Below, piece by piece: positions 10,901 through 17,391 of a stretch of 23,675 nucleotides of DNA. A program made the position numbers and the translations under genes. Source of the DNA: Priapulus caudatus (Eukaryota > Priapulida > Priapulimorpha > Priapulimorphida > Priapulidae); NCBI RefSeq assembly GCF_000485595.1, contig NW_014577756.1:22009-45683 (forward strand), given 5' to 3'. Each line of letters starts with the position of its first letter. The stretch's first letter is position 1. A model generated the notes under the pieces. The model searched no databases and was not told where the DNA came from. It was given only the letters and a program-made list of their open reading frames with translations.

Positions 10901-13681
10901 ATGCATCCATCCATCCGTCCCATCCCATCCCATCGCATCCCATGCCATCCCATCGCATCCCATGTCATGCCATGCCATCCCATCCCATGCCATCCCATCC
11001 CATGCCATCCCATGCCATCCCATGCCATGCCATCCCATCCCATCCCATGCCATCGCATGCCATCCCATCCCATATCAAACAATGAAAAATAAAAATAAAT
11101 AAAAATATAAAAGACATTAAAAATAAAAAATTAAAAATAAAAATTAAAAAATTAAAAATAATACATACTAAAATGGAAAAAAGGAAAAATAAGTTCCCCA
11201 GCTTGGACTCGAACCCGGAATCCCGGTGTAGGAGATGCATGTTTTAGCGATTAGGCCACTGCGCCATTAAGGGTATACAGAATGGATTCACACGTACGTG
11301 ATGTTAATCTGTACGCACCGCCACCTATTGATGAATAGAATTTTTATCAAGTTTTCCTCTAGACTGCAGAGTTCTCTAGTTATGCGAGTATGGACTAATT
11401 CGGCTGAACAACTTTATATATATAGATACAGCGCACAATGGAGAATATGGGAAACTGTGTCAAATAGTTTCACTCATACCTTGTAACTTTGCACTCATAG
11501 ATTTAACTATGTAAAGTCCTATTATATCCAGCGATAATTGTTTGACATAATAAAACCTAATAAATATAAGTTCTGCTTGCCCTTGTCACGTTCCTTAGCC
11601 AAGCTAGACATGTAATGATACTCGCAAGTCTCTCAATACCCCCATCAAATCCCAATACTCATAAACTCAATTCAATACAACTTGGCAAAGATTTTTCGTG
11701 TTTTGTCACAATGATGGATTGTGTCAAAGACATTATGGCAAACACACGTTTTATTTCATTCTCAATGGCCAGAGTATTGTTAGAAATACGCACAAGTTAC
11801 ATATGGTCTGCAAACTTTCAGTAAAACTACTATAACATCAGTGCGCAGGGTAGACTGAAACTAACGCATAGTGACAATGCTAATAGTTCACCTGCCTGTG
11901 TAGCCATTCGGTATCAGAACAAATACCCTCCGGACAATCACCCCCCGGACAATTACCCCCGGACAATTACCCCCCGGACAATTACCCCCGGACATTTACC
12001 CCCTGGAAATTTACCCCCCAGAGAATTACCCCCCAGACATTTACCCCCCCGACATTTACTCCCGGACAATTACCCCCGGACATTTACCCCCCCCCCCCGG
12101 ACATTTAGAGGAGGAGTTAGAAGACGACGGAGAATGTAGTAGAGGAGAAGTAGGAGGAGGAGAGGAAGAGTAGAGGAGGTGCAGGTGGTGGTTGAGGAGG
12201 AGAAAGAGGAAGAGGGGAGAATGTGATGAGGAGGAGAAGAGGAGGTAGAGGCACCCTCCTCTACCTCCTCCCTCCTCCACCTCCTCTCTCCTCCTTCTCC
12301 ACCACCTTCTCCCCTCCACTCCTCCTCCTCCTCAACCTCCTCCTCTCCTCCTCCTCCCCTCCTCCTCCACCACCTGGCCCTCTGCTACATCCCCCCTTCT
12401 CTACCTCCTCCTCCACCACGTTTCTCCCTCCTCCCCTCCACCTCCACTTCCCTCCTCTCCTCCTCCTCCTCCACCTCTCACCCCTCCTCCTCCTCCTCCT
12501 CCTCCACAACCAACCTTCTCCCCTTCCACCCCTCCCCTCTCCACCTCCTCTCCTTCTCCTCCTCCACCTTCTCCCCTCCTCCTCCTCCACTACCTTCTCC
12601 CCCTCCTCCTCCTCCACCCCCTCTCCTCCTCCACCTCTCCTCCTCCTCCACCTTCTCCCCCTCCACCACCTTCTCCCCCTCCTCCTCCTCCGCCACCTTC
12701 TTCCCTTCTCCTCGACCTCCTCCCTTTATCACTGTTCAACAATGAATAATGAACAACAAGTGAGTAATTGTCCGGGGGTAATTGTCGGGGGTAAATGTCC
12801 GGGGTAATTGTCCGGGGGTAAATGTCCGGGGGTAATTGTCGCGGGTGTAAATGTCCGGAGGTAATTGTCCGGGGTAATTGTCCGAGGGTGAGTGGCATGG
12901 GGGGGGGTTACCCCGGGCAATTGTCTGGGGGGGTGATTGTCCGGGTGGTATTTGTCCTAGAACCGGCTCATTCACACTGCAACGAGAACAACCAACAGCT
13001 ATACCTAACTAACCATGCTTCATGATGATGCTGATTCTGCTCTAGAGAATCTCGGTTACAGTTTTTATAACAAGTGAACACTGTTCACGTCCCAAATGTC
13101 TACCCTCTGTGTCCCCACTAAAATTGCGGACTGTTCGCTGGCAGATATGGATCCGTGCGCCGCCAATTCATTCGGCGCACGGATCCATAGCTGCCAGCGC
13201 TGCATACTGTCGTACGACGTTCCCGCGGTCGCGTGCGCCTTCCCGCAGAACTGCGCGCAAGATCTGCGCTCAGCGCTTCCGATCAACAGCTTTTGGCAAC
13301 GCTTCTCTAGTATCCCGTCTCATCTGGAAATCTTTGTCATCTGACGCTATGCTAGGCATAGAATAACGTCAGATGGTAAATATTTGTAGCGCATAACTTT
13401 CTGGTCTATAACGTGTATGTACAAAAACTGAGAAAGGAGGTCAAGCTTTGTAAGAACAACAGATTAATACTAATACTAAATAGTAATACTAATACTAATA
13501 CTAATAGTAATACTAATAGTAATAGTATTAGTAATGGCTAATACTAATAGATTATACGTAATCACTAGTTTACTAGTAGTACTATTATTAAAGTTAGCAC
13601 TATACCAGTCAAAAAGATTTGATTTTCAAAGAACACACAAGAAAAAACTTGTAGACTCGTTACCCTTTTAAGCAGTGCCAT
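1892..13681 (-). CDS. ACADM: Medium-chain acyl-CoA dehydrogenase, mitochondrial (whole gene, 13 exons)
   Basis: The exons align along essentially the full length of animal MCAD, the FAD enzyme that makes the first alpha,beta-desaturation of medium-chain acyl-CoA in the mitochondrial matrix and passes electrons to ETF. Visible landmarks in order are: an Arg-rich, acid-free N-terminus; FTEEQKEYQ and [35 protein letters not shown] and KMWITNGG (flavin region); [55 protein letters not shown]; and KIYQ-IYDGT. Exon phases agree at every junction except exon 10/11, where one base is missing. Read as given, the protein would stop after about 285 residues. Read through, it is about 418 residues, close to the 421 of human MCAD. 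The last exon also carries +2 and +1 indels, and Asp replaces the catalytic Glu. It is an orthologue by sequence. Whether this copy is functional or merely mis-sequenced is open. Confidence 0.93.
2098..2713 (-). repeat. 28-bp minisatellite made of the exon 12/intron 12 splice donor
   Basis: About 22 copies of a 28-bp unit are present. On the reverse strand the unit contains AGATCTACCAG|GTATGT, exactly the last bases of ACADM exon 12 plus its 5' splice site. The true exon end (2702-2713) is the first copy, and the array fills most of intron 12. Copies vary by substitutions and 1-2-base indels. Confidence 0.93.
2702..2950 (-). CDS. ACADM: ACADM exon 12
   Basis: An 83-codon exon in phase 0 at both ends (acceptor CCTTTCCAG, donor CAG|GTATGT). 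It starts [12 protein letters not shown] and includes the conserved [27 protein letters not shown] (FAD and dimer contacts) and [13 protein letters not shown]. This is the longest and best conserved exon. Confidence 0.97.
3634..3832. repeat. 37-bp direct duplication flanking a (GGGGGA)n-type tract
   Basis: The segment at 3634-3670 is repeated exactly at 3796-3832 (core AACAAATCCATGTTTAACCC). Between them lies about 90 bp of almost pure G runs broken by single A or T bases (3671-3760), which has strong G-quadruplex potential. Confidence 0.9.
3900..4370 (+). repeat. Probable dispersed repeat ending in GGAC-rich sequence and GAGCTAAAAAT
   Basis: Non-coding, with TGACCTTTGACC repeated, then (GGAC)n at 4289-4319 and GATGAGCTAAAAATC. 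The same GGACGGACGG...GAGCTAAAAAT ending recurs at 5470-5540, which suggests that both belong to one repeat family. No clear terminal repeats or target duplication were found. Confidence 0.45.
4399..4493 (-). CDS. ACADM: ACADM exon 11 (one base short)
   Basis: Reads [18 protein letters not shown], then [13 protein letters not shown], before the donor GAG|GTAAAT. Exon 10 ends in phase 0 with RPP, but this exon begins GTGCAGCAGG where GTTGCAGCAGG (Val-Ala-Ala) is expected. It is 95 bp instead of 96. Splicing as given shifts the frame and meets TAG after seven codons. Confidence 0.93.
4557..5534. mobile_element. Possible non-autonomous element with 12-bp inverted ends
   Basis: AGCTCACCTTGA at 4557-4568 and its exact complement TCAAGGTGAGCT at 5523-5534 bound 978 bp without coding capacity. 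Both ends are next to TA. Inside, a roughly 230-bp block occurs twice (about 4925-5160 and 5235-5470), and its motif CTCTCCCATAGGAGTAACAA occurs a third time near 4900. Transposase type is unknown. Confidence 0.5.
5639..5722. repeat. (TG)n-rich microsatellite
   Basis: Imperfect TG dinucleotides with scattered TGCA steps, in intron 10 of ACADM close to the exon 10 donor. Confidence 0.9.
5767..5835 (-). CDS. ACADM: ACADM exon 10
   Basis: A 23-codon exon, phase 0 (acceptor ATTTCAG, donor CCA|GTAAGT). It reads [20 protein letters not shown] then RPP, matching the conserved [14 protein letters not shown] of MCAD. Confidence 0.96.
6028..6144. repeat. CTCAGTAT short tandem repeats followed by (AT)n
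   Basis: Several copies of TCTCTCAGTAT at 6028-6098 run into an AT-dinucleotide tract (6095-6144), just downstream of ACADM exon 9 in intron 9. Confidence 0.85.
6181..6252 (-). CDS. ACADM: ACADM exon 9
   Basis: A 24-codon exon, phase 0 (acceptor TATGTAG, donor GAG|GTGGGT). It reads [20 protein letters not shown] then [14 protein letters not shown] is the conserved strand/loop near the flavin in MCAD. Confidence 0.96.
6336..6390. repeat. (GCAC)n microsatellite
   Basis: Imperfect ACGC/GCAC tetranucleotides in intron 8 of ACADM. Confidence 0.85.
6693..6940. mobile_element. MITE-like element with perfect 18-bp inverted ends
   Basis: GGCTACGCGTCCGGTCAT at 6693-6710 is exactly inverted at 6923-6940, enclosing 212 bp of AT-rich non-coding DNA in intron 8 of ACADM. 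No matching target duplication was found at the flanks, so the true ends may lie a few bases further out. Confidence 0.65.
7216..7345. repeat. 69-bp tandem duplication containing a 14-bp palindrome
   Basis: A unit starting GCACATACAGAGTGCGTGCC occurs at 7216 and again at 7285 with only a few differences. Each copy carries the self-complementary TACGATCGATCGTA. It lies just downstream of ACADM exon 8 in intron 8. Confidence 0.9.
7374..7482 (-). CDS. ACADM: ACADM exon 8
   Basis: 109 bp, taking the last base of the split Trp codon and then [20 protein letters not shown] and [16 protein letters not shown]. Donor AAG|GTACGT. It aligns with WYFLLARSDPD to TPGIQIGRK of MCAD. Confidence 0.95.
7815..7945 (-). 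CDS. ACADM: ACADM exon 7
   Basis: 131 bp (43 codons plus two bases). It reads [33 protein letters not shown] and [10 protein letters not shown]. This is the first acyl-CoA dehydrogenase signature and the flavin-binding MWITNGG. The usual EPGAGSD is EPNTGSD here. Donor is weak-normal (TTG|GTTAGT). Confidence 0.95.
8165..8245 (-). CDS. ACADM: ACADM exon 6
   Basis: A 27-codon exon, phase 0 (acceptor TTGATTTAG, donor TGT|GTAAGT). It reads [20 protein letters not shown] then MEELLMC, matching [20 protein letters not shown] of MCAD. Confidence 0.95.
8506..8606 (-). CDS. ACADM: ACADM exon 5
   Basis: 101 bp starting with two bases of a split Gly codon. It reads [20 protein letters not shown] then [13 protein letters not shown]. 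This is part of the helical N-terminal domain near the acyl-CoA pocket. The donor GGC|GTTAGT lacks the usual G before GT. Confidence 0.94.
8947..9016 (-). CDS. ACADM: ACADM exon 4
   Basis: 70 bp, acceptor TTTCCAG, donor ATG|GTAAAT. It reads [20 protein letters not shown] then EEY and the first base of Gly. It aligns with [21 protein letters not shown] of MCAD. Confidence 0.95.
9064..9381. mobile_element. MITE with CAGGGnnnGAAATTAAC inverted ends
   Basis: CAGGGGTAGAAATTAAC at 9064-9080 pairs with GTTAATTTCGCACCCTG at 9365-9381 (14 of 17). The flanks share CGATC as an imperfect target duplication. The inside repeats GGAGTCCG motifs. It sits in intron 3 of ACADM. CAGGG-type ends with about 8-bp duplications fit a hAT-like origin, which is an inference. 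Confidence 0.7.
9557..9654 (-). CDS. ACADM: ACADM exon 3
   Basis: 98 bp completing a split Asp codon, then [20 protein letters not shown] and [12 protein letters not shown]. Acceptor ATGTCCAG, donor GAA|GTATGT. It matches the start of mature MCAD ([22 protein letters not shown]). Confidence 0.96.
10164..10248 (-). CDS. ACADM: ACADM exon 2 (mitochondrial presequence)
   Basis: 85 bp following acceptor CTGTTGTAG, reading [20 protein letters not shown] then AAVAGFGF and the first base of Asp, with donor G|GTAAAG. It is rich in Arg, Ser and Ala, with no acidic residue before the GFGFDFTEEQ junction, as expected for a matrix-targeting peptide. The phase fits exon 3 exactly. Confidence 0.85.
10288..10594. 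mobile_element. hAT-like MITE with 8-bp target duplication
   Basis: The ends TAGTGATGTCA and TGACAACACTA are inverted (10 of 11) and flanked by the exact 8-bp duplication ATGACAGT (10280-10287 and 10595-10602). Subterminal ATCGATT and CGATCATCGGTT motifs also recur in inverted form. At 307 bp it has no coding capacity. It sits in intron 1 of ACADM. Both the TAGTG-type ends and the 8-bp duplication are typical of hAT. Confidence 0.88.
10880..11272 (-). mobile_element. tRNA-derived SINE with simple-sequence tail
   Basis: The reverse strand carries a pol III A box TGGCGCAGTGG (11256-11266) and B box GGTTCGAGTCC (11205-11215) at tRNA-like spacing. A T/A-rich stretch of ATTTTT-type repeats (11080-11185) follows, then a tract of imperfect GGGATGGCAT-type pentamers (10915-11075) and ATGGATGG. 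The T-arm pairs poorly, so it looks like a SINE head rather than a working tRNA gene. Confidence 0.65.
11909..12965. mobile_element. Foldback element: inverted 14-bp tandem repeats around a purine/pyrimidine mirror
   Basis: The outer ends CGGTATCAGAACAAATACC and GGTATTTGTCCTAGAACCG are inverted (15 of 19). Inside them lie repeats of CCCCGGACAATTAC on the left (11930-12110) and the complementary GTAATTGTCCGGGG on the right (12770-12960). Then come GAGGAGG-rich (12107-12240) and CCTCCTC-rich (12240-12725) halves. The whole can fold into one long hairpin. No exact target duplication was found. It lies in intron 1 of ACADM, and reading frames in it are low-complexity artefacts. Confidence 0.8.
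13136..13199. repeat. 27-bp-stem hairpin
   Basis: CGCTGGCAG-ATATGGATCC-GTGCGCCG and its complement match at 26 of 27 positions across a 10-base loop (13163-13172). It lies in GC-richer DNA of intron 1 of ACADM. It could be the remnant of a foldback insertion. No poly-T follows, so a terminator is unlikely. Confidence 0.85.
13464..13550. repeat. (ACTAAT)n / (AGTAAT)n short tandem repeat
   Basis: Imperfect hexamers of TAATAC and TAATAG in intron 1 of ACADM, about 110 bp from the proposed exon 1. Confidence 0.85.
13664..13681 (-). CDS. ACADM: Candidate ACADM exon 1 (start codon)
   Basis: ATG GCA CTG CTT AAA AGG followed by GTAACG gives MALLKR in phase 0, which joins exon 2 in frame. The resulting N-terminus (MALLKR, then LVHLGSRHH) has the basic, acid-free make-up of a mitochondrial presequence. 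The mature part begins at a human-like distance from the start. Human ACADM also has a very short first coding exon. No other ATG with a fitting donor stood out upstream of exon 2, but a short exon cannot be proven from sequence alone. Confidence 0.5.
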
Positions 13682-13772
13682 TTTTTCTGGTTCGTCTTCT
13701 AGTCTTCTTGTACGTGCTCAGCAGGGTAGAAGGTTCATCCACAGTCTCAAGACGGGCGCCGCTCTCCTTCAT
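13668..13772 (-). CDS. Small upstream ORF overlapping the proposed ACADM start
   Basis: An ATG at 13770-13772 opens 34 codons (starting MKESGARLETVDE) that end at a TAA past the proposed ACADM ATG, in another frame. If the transcript starts upstream of it, this uORF would compete with ACADM initiation. It may equally lie in promoter DNA. It resembles no known protein. Confidence 0.25.
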   Translation of the reverse strand: MKESGARLETVDEPSTLLSTYKKTRRRTRKNGTA

Positions 13773-14098
13773 TTCGCTAATATTGTATTAAATGTTGAGT
13801 TATGAGCAAAGACCCCTCAGCAGAGTTAACCAGTCTAGACAGCAATAACTTTTTAAACAGCGGTGCATTCTGGGGTGGATTGCGAACAACAACAACAACA
13901 ATCAAGAGAGCAGTCCTGCAGAGAGAAACTGCGATGTTTGATCATCGATATCTGTGTTTTTATATATCCAATATCCATGGTTTGATGATGCTGGATCTGT
14001 TATTACTACTATTATGCATACCAAATGCATAAAATAACGGCTTGAAATGAGTTTATTTTGGAATAAAGGTAACGAAAGTGTGTAAATGGGTTAACTCA

Positions 14099-14486
14099 CA
14101 GGCACTTGACCGTTTCAATAATAAAATGATGGTTAATAAATACAACTTGTCAGTAGCCTACTACTACAGTACCAGCAATAGTCTTAATGTTTGATTTGAC
14201 CTAATAACTTCACTTCAACACCGTTCAATACACCGCTGCAACACATAGCCCGCACGCCATTGTGCATGCACAAATACACAGTAGATAGGATGCTCCTATC
14301 TACTGTGTATTTGTGCATGCACAATGGCGTGCGGCTATGTGTTGCAGCGGTGTATTGAACGGTGTTGAAGTGAAGTTATTAGGTCAAATCAAAACATTAA
14401 GACTATTGCTGGTACTGTAGTAGTAGGCTACTGACAAGTTGTATTTATTAACCATCATTTTATTATTGAAACGGTCCAAGTGCCTG
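14099..14486. mobile_element. 388-bp near-perfect palindrome (foldback element) with 12-bp direct flanks
   Basis: Two arms of about 190 bp are inverted copies of each other with only a few single-base differences. They meet at TAGATAGGA-TGC-TCCTATCTA (about 14284-14304), leaving virtually no loop. The ends CAGGCACTTG and CAAGTGCCTG are flanked by TGGGTTAACTCA on both sides (14087-14098 and 14487-14498), in the same orientation. This is the expected signature of an inserted element and argues against a read-folding artefact. No coding capacity. Confidence 0.92.
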
Positions 14487-14771
14487 TGGGTTAACTCAAT
14501 AACTGTGATTATAGGTCCCTGTACTCTGTAGGCTGTAGGCTGTAGGTTTTTAAGACTGTACCCCCACATTAACCAAACTCACGACATGGGTGTGTAAACG
14601 CTACTTTGAGCGAGAGGGCCGTACTCTGTAGACTGTAGCCTTGTATTTTGTAAGTTGTAGGCAGCACGAAGAGGGGAGGGCAGTCGTTAGTCATTACTAT
14701 AAATGTTTACAACAACAAGCTAGGTGGCAAAACGTCTGTTACTGTTAGAAATTCTGACAGAGAGGTACTGC

Positions 14772-16148
14772 CAGGGCTCGAATTAAGCGACGAGAAGGGC
14801 AAGGCAATTTTTTTAGGGGCATGTGAGAAATCGCCTTGAATTTTCTCTAAAATGGAAGGGCACAGAGGCAACTCTCAAAATTTGAGAAGGGCACAAAGGC
14901 ACTTTTGTAAAATAAAGGAAAACTCATAACAAATTAGTACATCAACATCGTCTTGCTTTTAATGTACAAAACAATATGCCCCCATGTAAGCTTACACCGT
15001 AACACCGACCCCTGTACCCCCCTCTGCTAATGGAAGTACAGTAACAAGAAATTTTACATGCCCGCTATCAGGAGCAAATAATTATCCGATGCTGTTATTA
15101 TTCCCTCCTGCGACTATCGGTTTTAAGCTCATCATTGCAACTACAGCACGCACGCGCACGTGTTATGTTGACTCGACTAAAAACGAAACTAGGGCAGTAG
15201 CAGGGAACAATTTCCAGCCAAAAATTTGCATAGCAAATGTGCTATACAAAATAAATTTTGCATAGCAATTGGATAAATTTGTATAGCATTTTTTTTCAGA
15301 CAATCACAGTACAAATTTACACCGCAGTGCATGCTTGGCGTGTTATCGTGTCTGCCTGTGACAGGCACAGCTAGCTTAAGCCTAGGACACACTAGCGATT
15401 CGCACGCTGCCCGGCAGCGTTTAAACAGCGTGCGAGCTTGGCACTCGTCGCGTCGCCAATGTCGAGTGAAAATAATATCGGGCCGGGCGAGTGAAAGTAA
15501 AGCTGACTCGCCCATGTTGGCGAGTAAAAATAATTGTCTAGAACTTTAATCAAATGTTGGTTCCTTCGTTATATATCCAAACATTGATGAAATACAGTTC
15601 TAGCGATTGTGAAGGGCGCTATCCGACTCCTCGACCACGACATTCTCACTTTATATTATCAAAGGTCGCCGAAGAAAGCAGCCCGCGAGAGCGTGCAGCG
15701 CCAGCTCAGCGTGGCTGTGTATACGTGCCTGGCGGCATACTGATTGATGTACGGGGGGGGGGGGAGTGCAGGATTGTTTAAAAGTCACGTTGGCCTTGGT
15801 GTTAACAAATCAATAAAATCGGCGTAACGTGGCATTTCATTGACGGGGCAAAGCAGCCCGAGAATAAAAGTAAATTGTAAACTTGTATGTTTTCGTTTAC
15901 ATCTCGCATGGGCTGCATCGCACAACTGCGATTCATAAAAAAATATGCGTAGCAAATGGCTGAAAATACATCGCGAATTGCGATGCGATACCAGGAAAAT
16001 TATTCCCTGAGTAGATTAAAGGGCACTGACGGCAATTACACAAAAGGGCAAGGCAGGTGACTGCCGTCGGTCGGGTTGGATTTTCAGGGGCAGTACGGCG
16101 ATTGATAGGGGCACCGACGGCAATTGCCGTCGGTTAATTCGAGCCCTG
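14772..16148. mobile_element. hAT-like non-autonomous element with perfect 15-bp TIR and 8-bp TSD
   Basis: CAGGGCTCGAATTAA at 14772-14786 is exactly inverted at 16134-16148, and GGTACTGC flanks both ends (14764-14771 and 16149-16156). The 1377-bp body has subterminal AAGGGCA/GGGGCA motifs near both ends and no transposase-like frame. TIR and duplication length fit the hAT superfamily. Open frames of 70-130 codons inside it show no recognisable domain. Confidence 0.9.
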
Positions 16149-16511
16149 GGTACTGCCACAACTATAGTTACCTTCTGGCGCCTCACTAGGTAGTGACGTA
16201 AAACAACGACGTGAAACAATCGTCGAGGCTGGTTGGGCTCGCTATATAGGCTATCTATAAACTCACTATTTTTCTCTGGAGGCGGCAAAGCCACGTGCTG
16301 TTTGTGTTCTGGGCCGTTTACTCTAGGCAATTTGCCAATGGCTATTGACCATGTGTGATGTAATAGTATATAAATTGGTCTCGGGGCAACTGCCCCCCCC
16401 CCCACCGTTCTCCATTTTCCGCTAGCTACGACCGTGTACTCTGGTTTCTATTACCAGAGCAAATCACACATATATATTTCTGCAAGTGCAAAGCAACAAC
16501 AACGCCTCCAA

Positions 16512-16575
16512 ATGATCTTTTTCCCTCCGCTATTTCTCTGTTATTCCAGTCTAACTGCGGGTGTTGTGGAAGTAC
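16512..16575 (+). CDS. Possible first coding exon of the PLEKHM1-like gene
   Basis: An ATG at 16512 opens MIFFPPLFLCYSSLTAGVVE before GTACGTACC. The stronger donor (after 16571) is out of phase with exon 2, while a weaker one after 16575 would fit (one base left over). The position ahead of the RUN domain is right, but phase and composition make this only a candidate. Confidence 0.2.
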
Positions 16576-17267
16576 GTACCCTACATCGATTCATTTAAGT
16601 CATAGCACCACTCGATCATGACCTGTGGTCCAGTTGTTATATAGCATGCCCACCTGTGTGTTGAAAGGCTGCAAGTTTAAGCCCATCACAGGGGTGCAAA
16701 ATGTTCTAAAGGTATAAAAACATCGCTCTCAGCATTTGAAACCTAGGAGTCCCCTCCTAGGTTAGCTTACCTTAAAATGGTCAGCCCATCTGCAGTATTG
16801 GAAACGTTAAAGAACCACTAAGAACGTAAAATGCTCGGCCAGTGATTATACCCACGATCACTGTCAGCAAAGAGGTTGGCTCGGCATAATGCTTAAAAGA
16901 TTATCTATTGAACGACACCTCAACTTCCTATTCACACAGTTAGGAAATTGAGAGAGTGTGGCCAAGTACTAATATAGTTCGAGGTCCTGATACATGTATA
17001 TCCACTTCGTTATGCTTTATGCCCGATGTCAGAAACTATGACCGAGAAATGTGTAACGCAGTGCCATGATAACTTGTACAGTCAACATATTAATGGAGGG
17101 GGTATTGGCAAGGATTCCAGCTGTCGAGCTTTGCAGGGTATATACTCTAGCAATGATATATGGTTAGTCGTACCTCTAATGTAATCCGTGTCACTGTATC
17201 AACACCAAGCCCTTGTATTTTATTAAATACTTTAGCCTCTAAGGGAGTGAATGTTATTTTATTTTAG

Positions 17268-17391
17268 GAAGCTTTGCCAAAGAGGCTATTGAACCACAGA
17301 ATCTGATCAAGAAATCACTTACTAGTGAACTGGCAAAGGTTATCAAGTCCCTGCAACACGAGCAGATCAGCTCAGTAGAGCCGGTTTATAG
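17268..17391 (+). CDS. PLEKHM1: PLEKHM1-like exon (N-terminal helix)
   Basis: Acceptor TTTTAG, donor TATAG|GTATAT. It codes SFAKEAIEPQNLIKKSLTSE and LAKVIKSLQHEQISSVEPVY, corresponding to the IPVIKKKLVGSVKALQKQ stretch just before the RUN core. It begins with two bases of a split codon, so a coding exon must precede it. Confidence 0.88.

Larger units (their letters stand above)
13773..17267. other. Divergent interval between ACADM and the PLEKHM1-like gene
   Basis: Beyond two transposon-derived structures (14099-14486 and 14772-16148), no secure exon is seen. Promoters of both genes should lie here. The stretch at 16160-16580 includes CpG-containing sequence and a short ATG frame with a possible donor. 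The 16580-17267 part shows nothing definite. Confidence 0.4.

Noticed and set aside
10813-11240. Frames coding HPMPSH- and GMGWDGM-type repeats
   Set aside because: They come from the pentamer tail of a SINE, on both strands equally.
11205-11272. Functional tRNA gene
   Set aside because: The A and B boxes are good, but acceptor and T-stem pairing is poor and it is followed by SINE-like tails.
12223-12807. Long Pro/Leu/Ser-rich and Glu/Gly/Arg-rich frames on both strands
   Set aside because: They are translations of a purine/pyrimidine simple-sequence tract within a foldback element. There is no start context or domain.
14099-14486. Palindrome as a long-read folding artefact
   Set aside because: Exact 12-bp direct repeats flank it and unique sequence lies on both sides, as for an insertion. 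An artefact would not create these, though raw-read support was not seen.
16016-16405. 129-codon minus-strand frame
   Set aside because: It crosses the right end of a hAT-like element and its flank, has no recognisable domain and no splice support.
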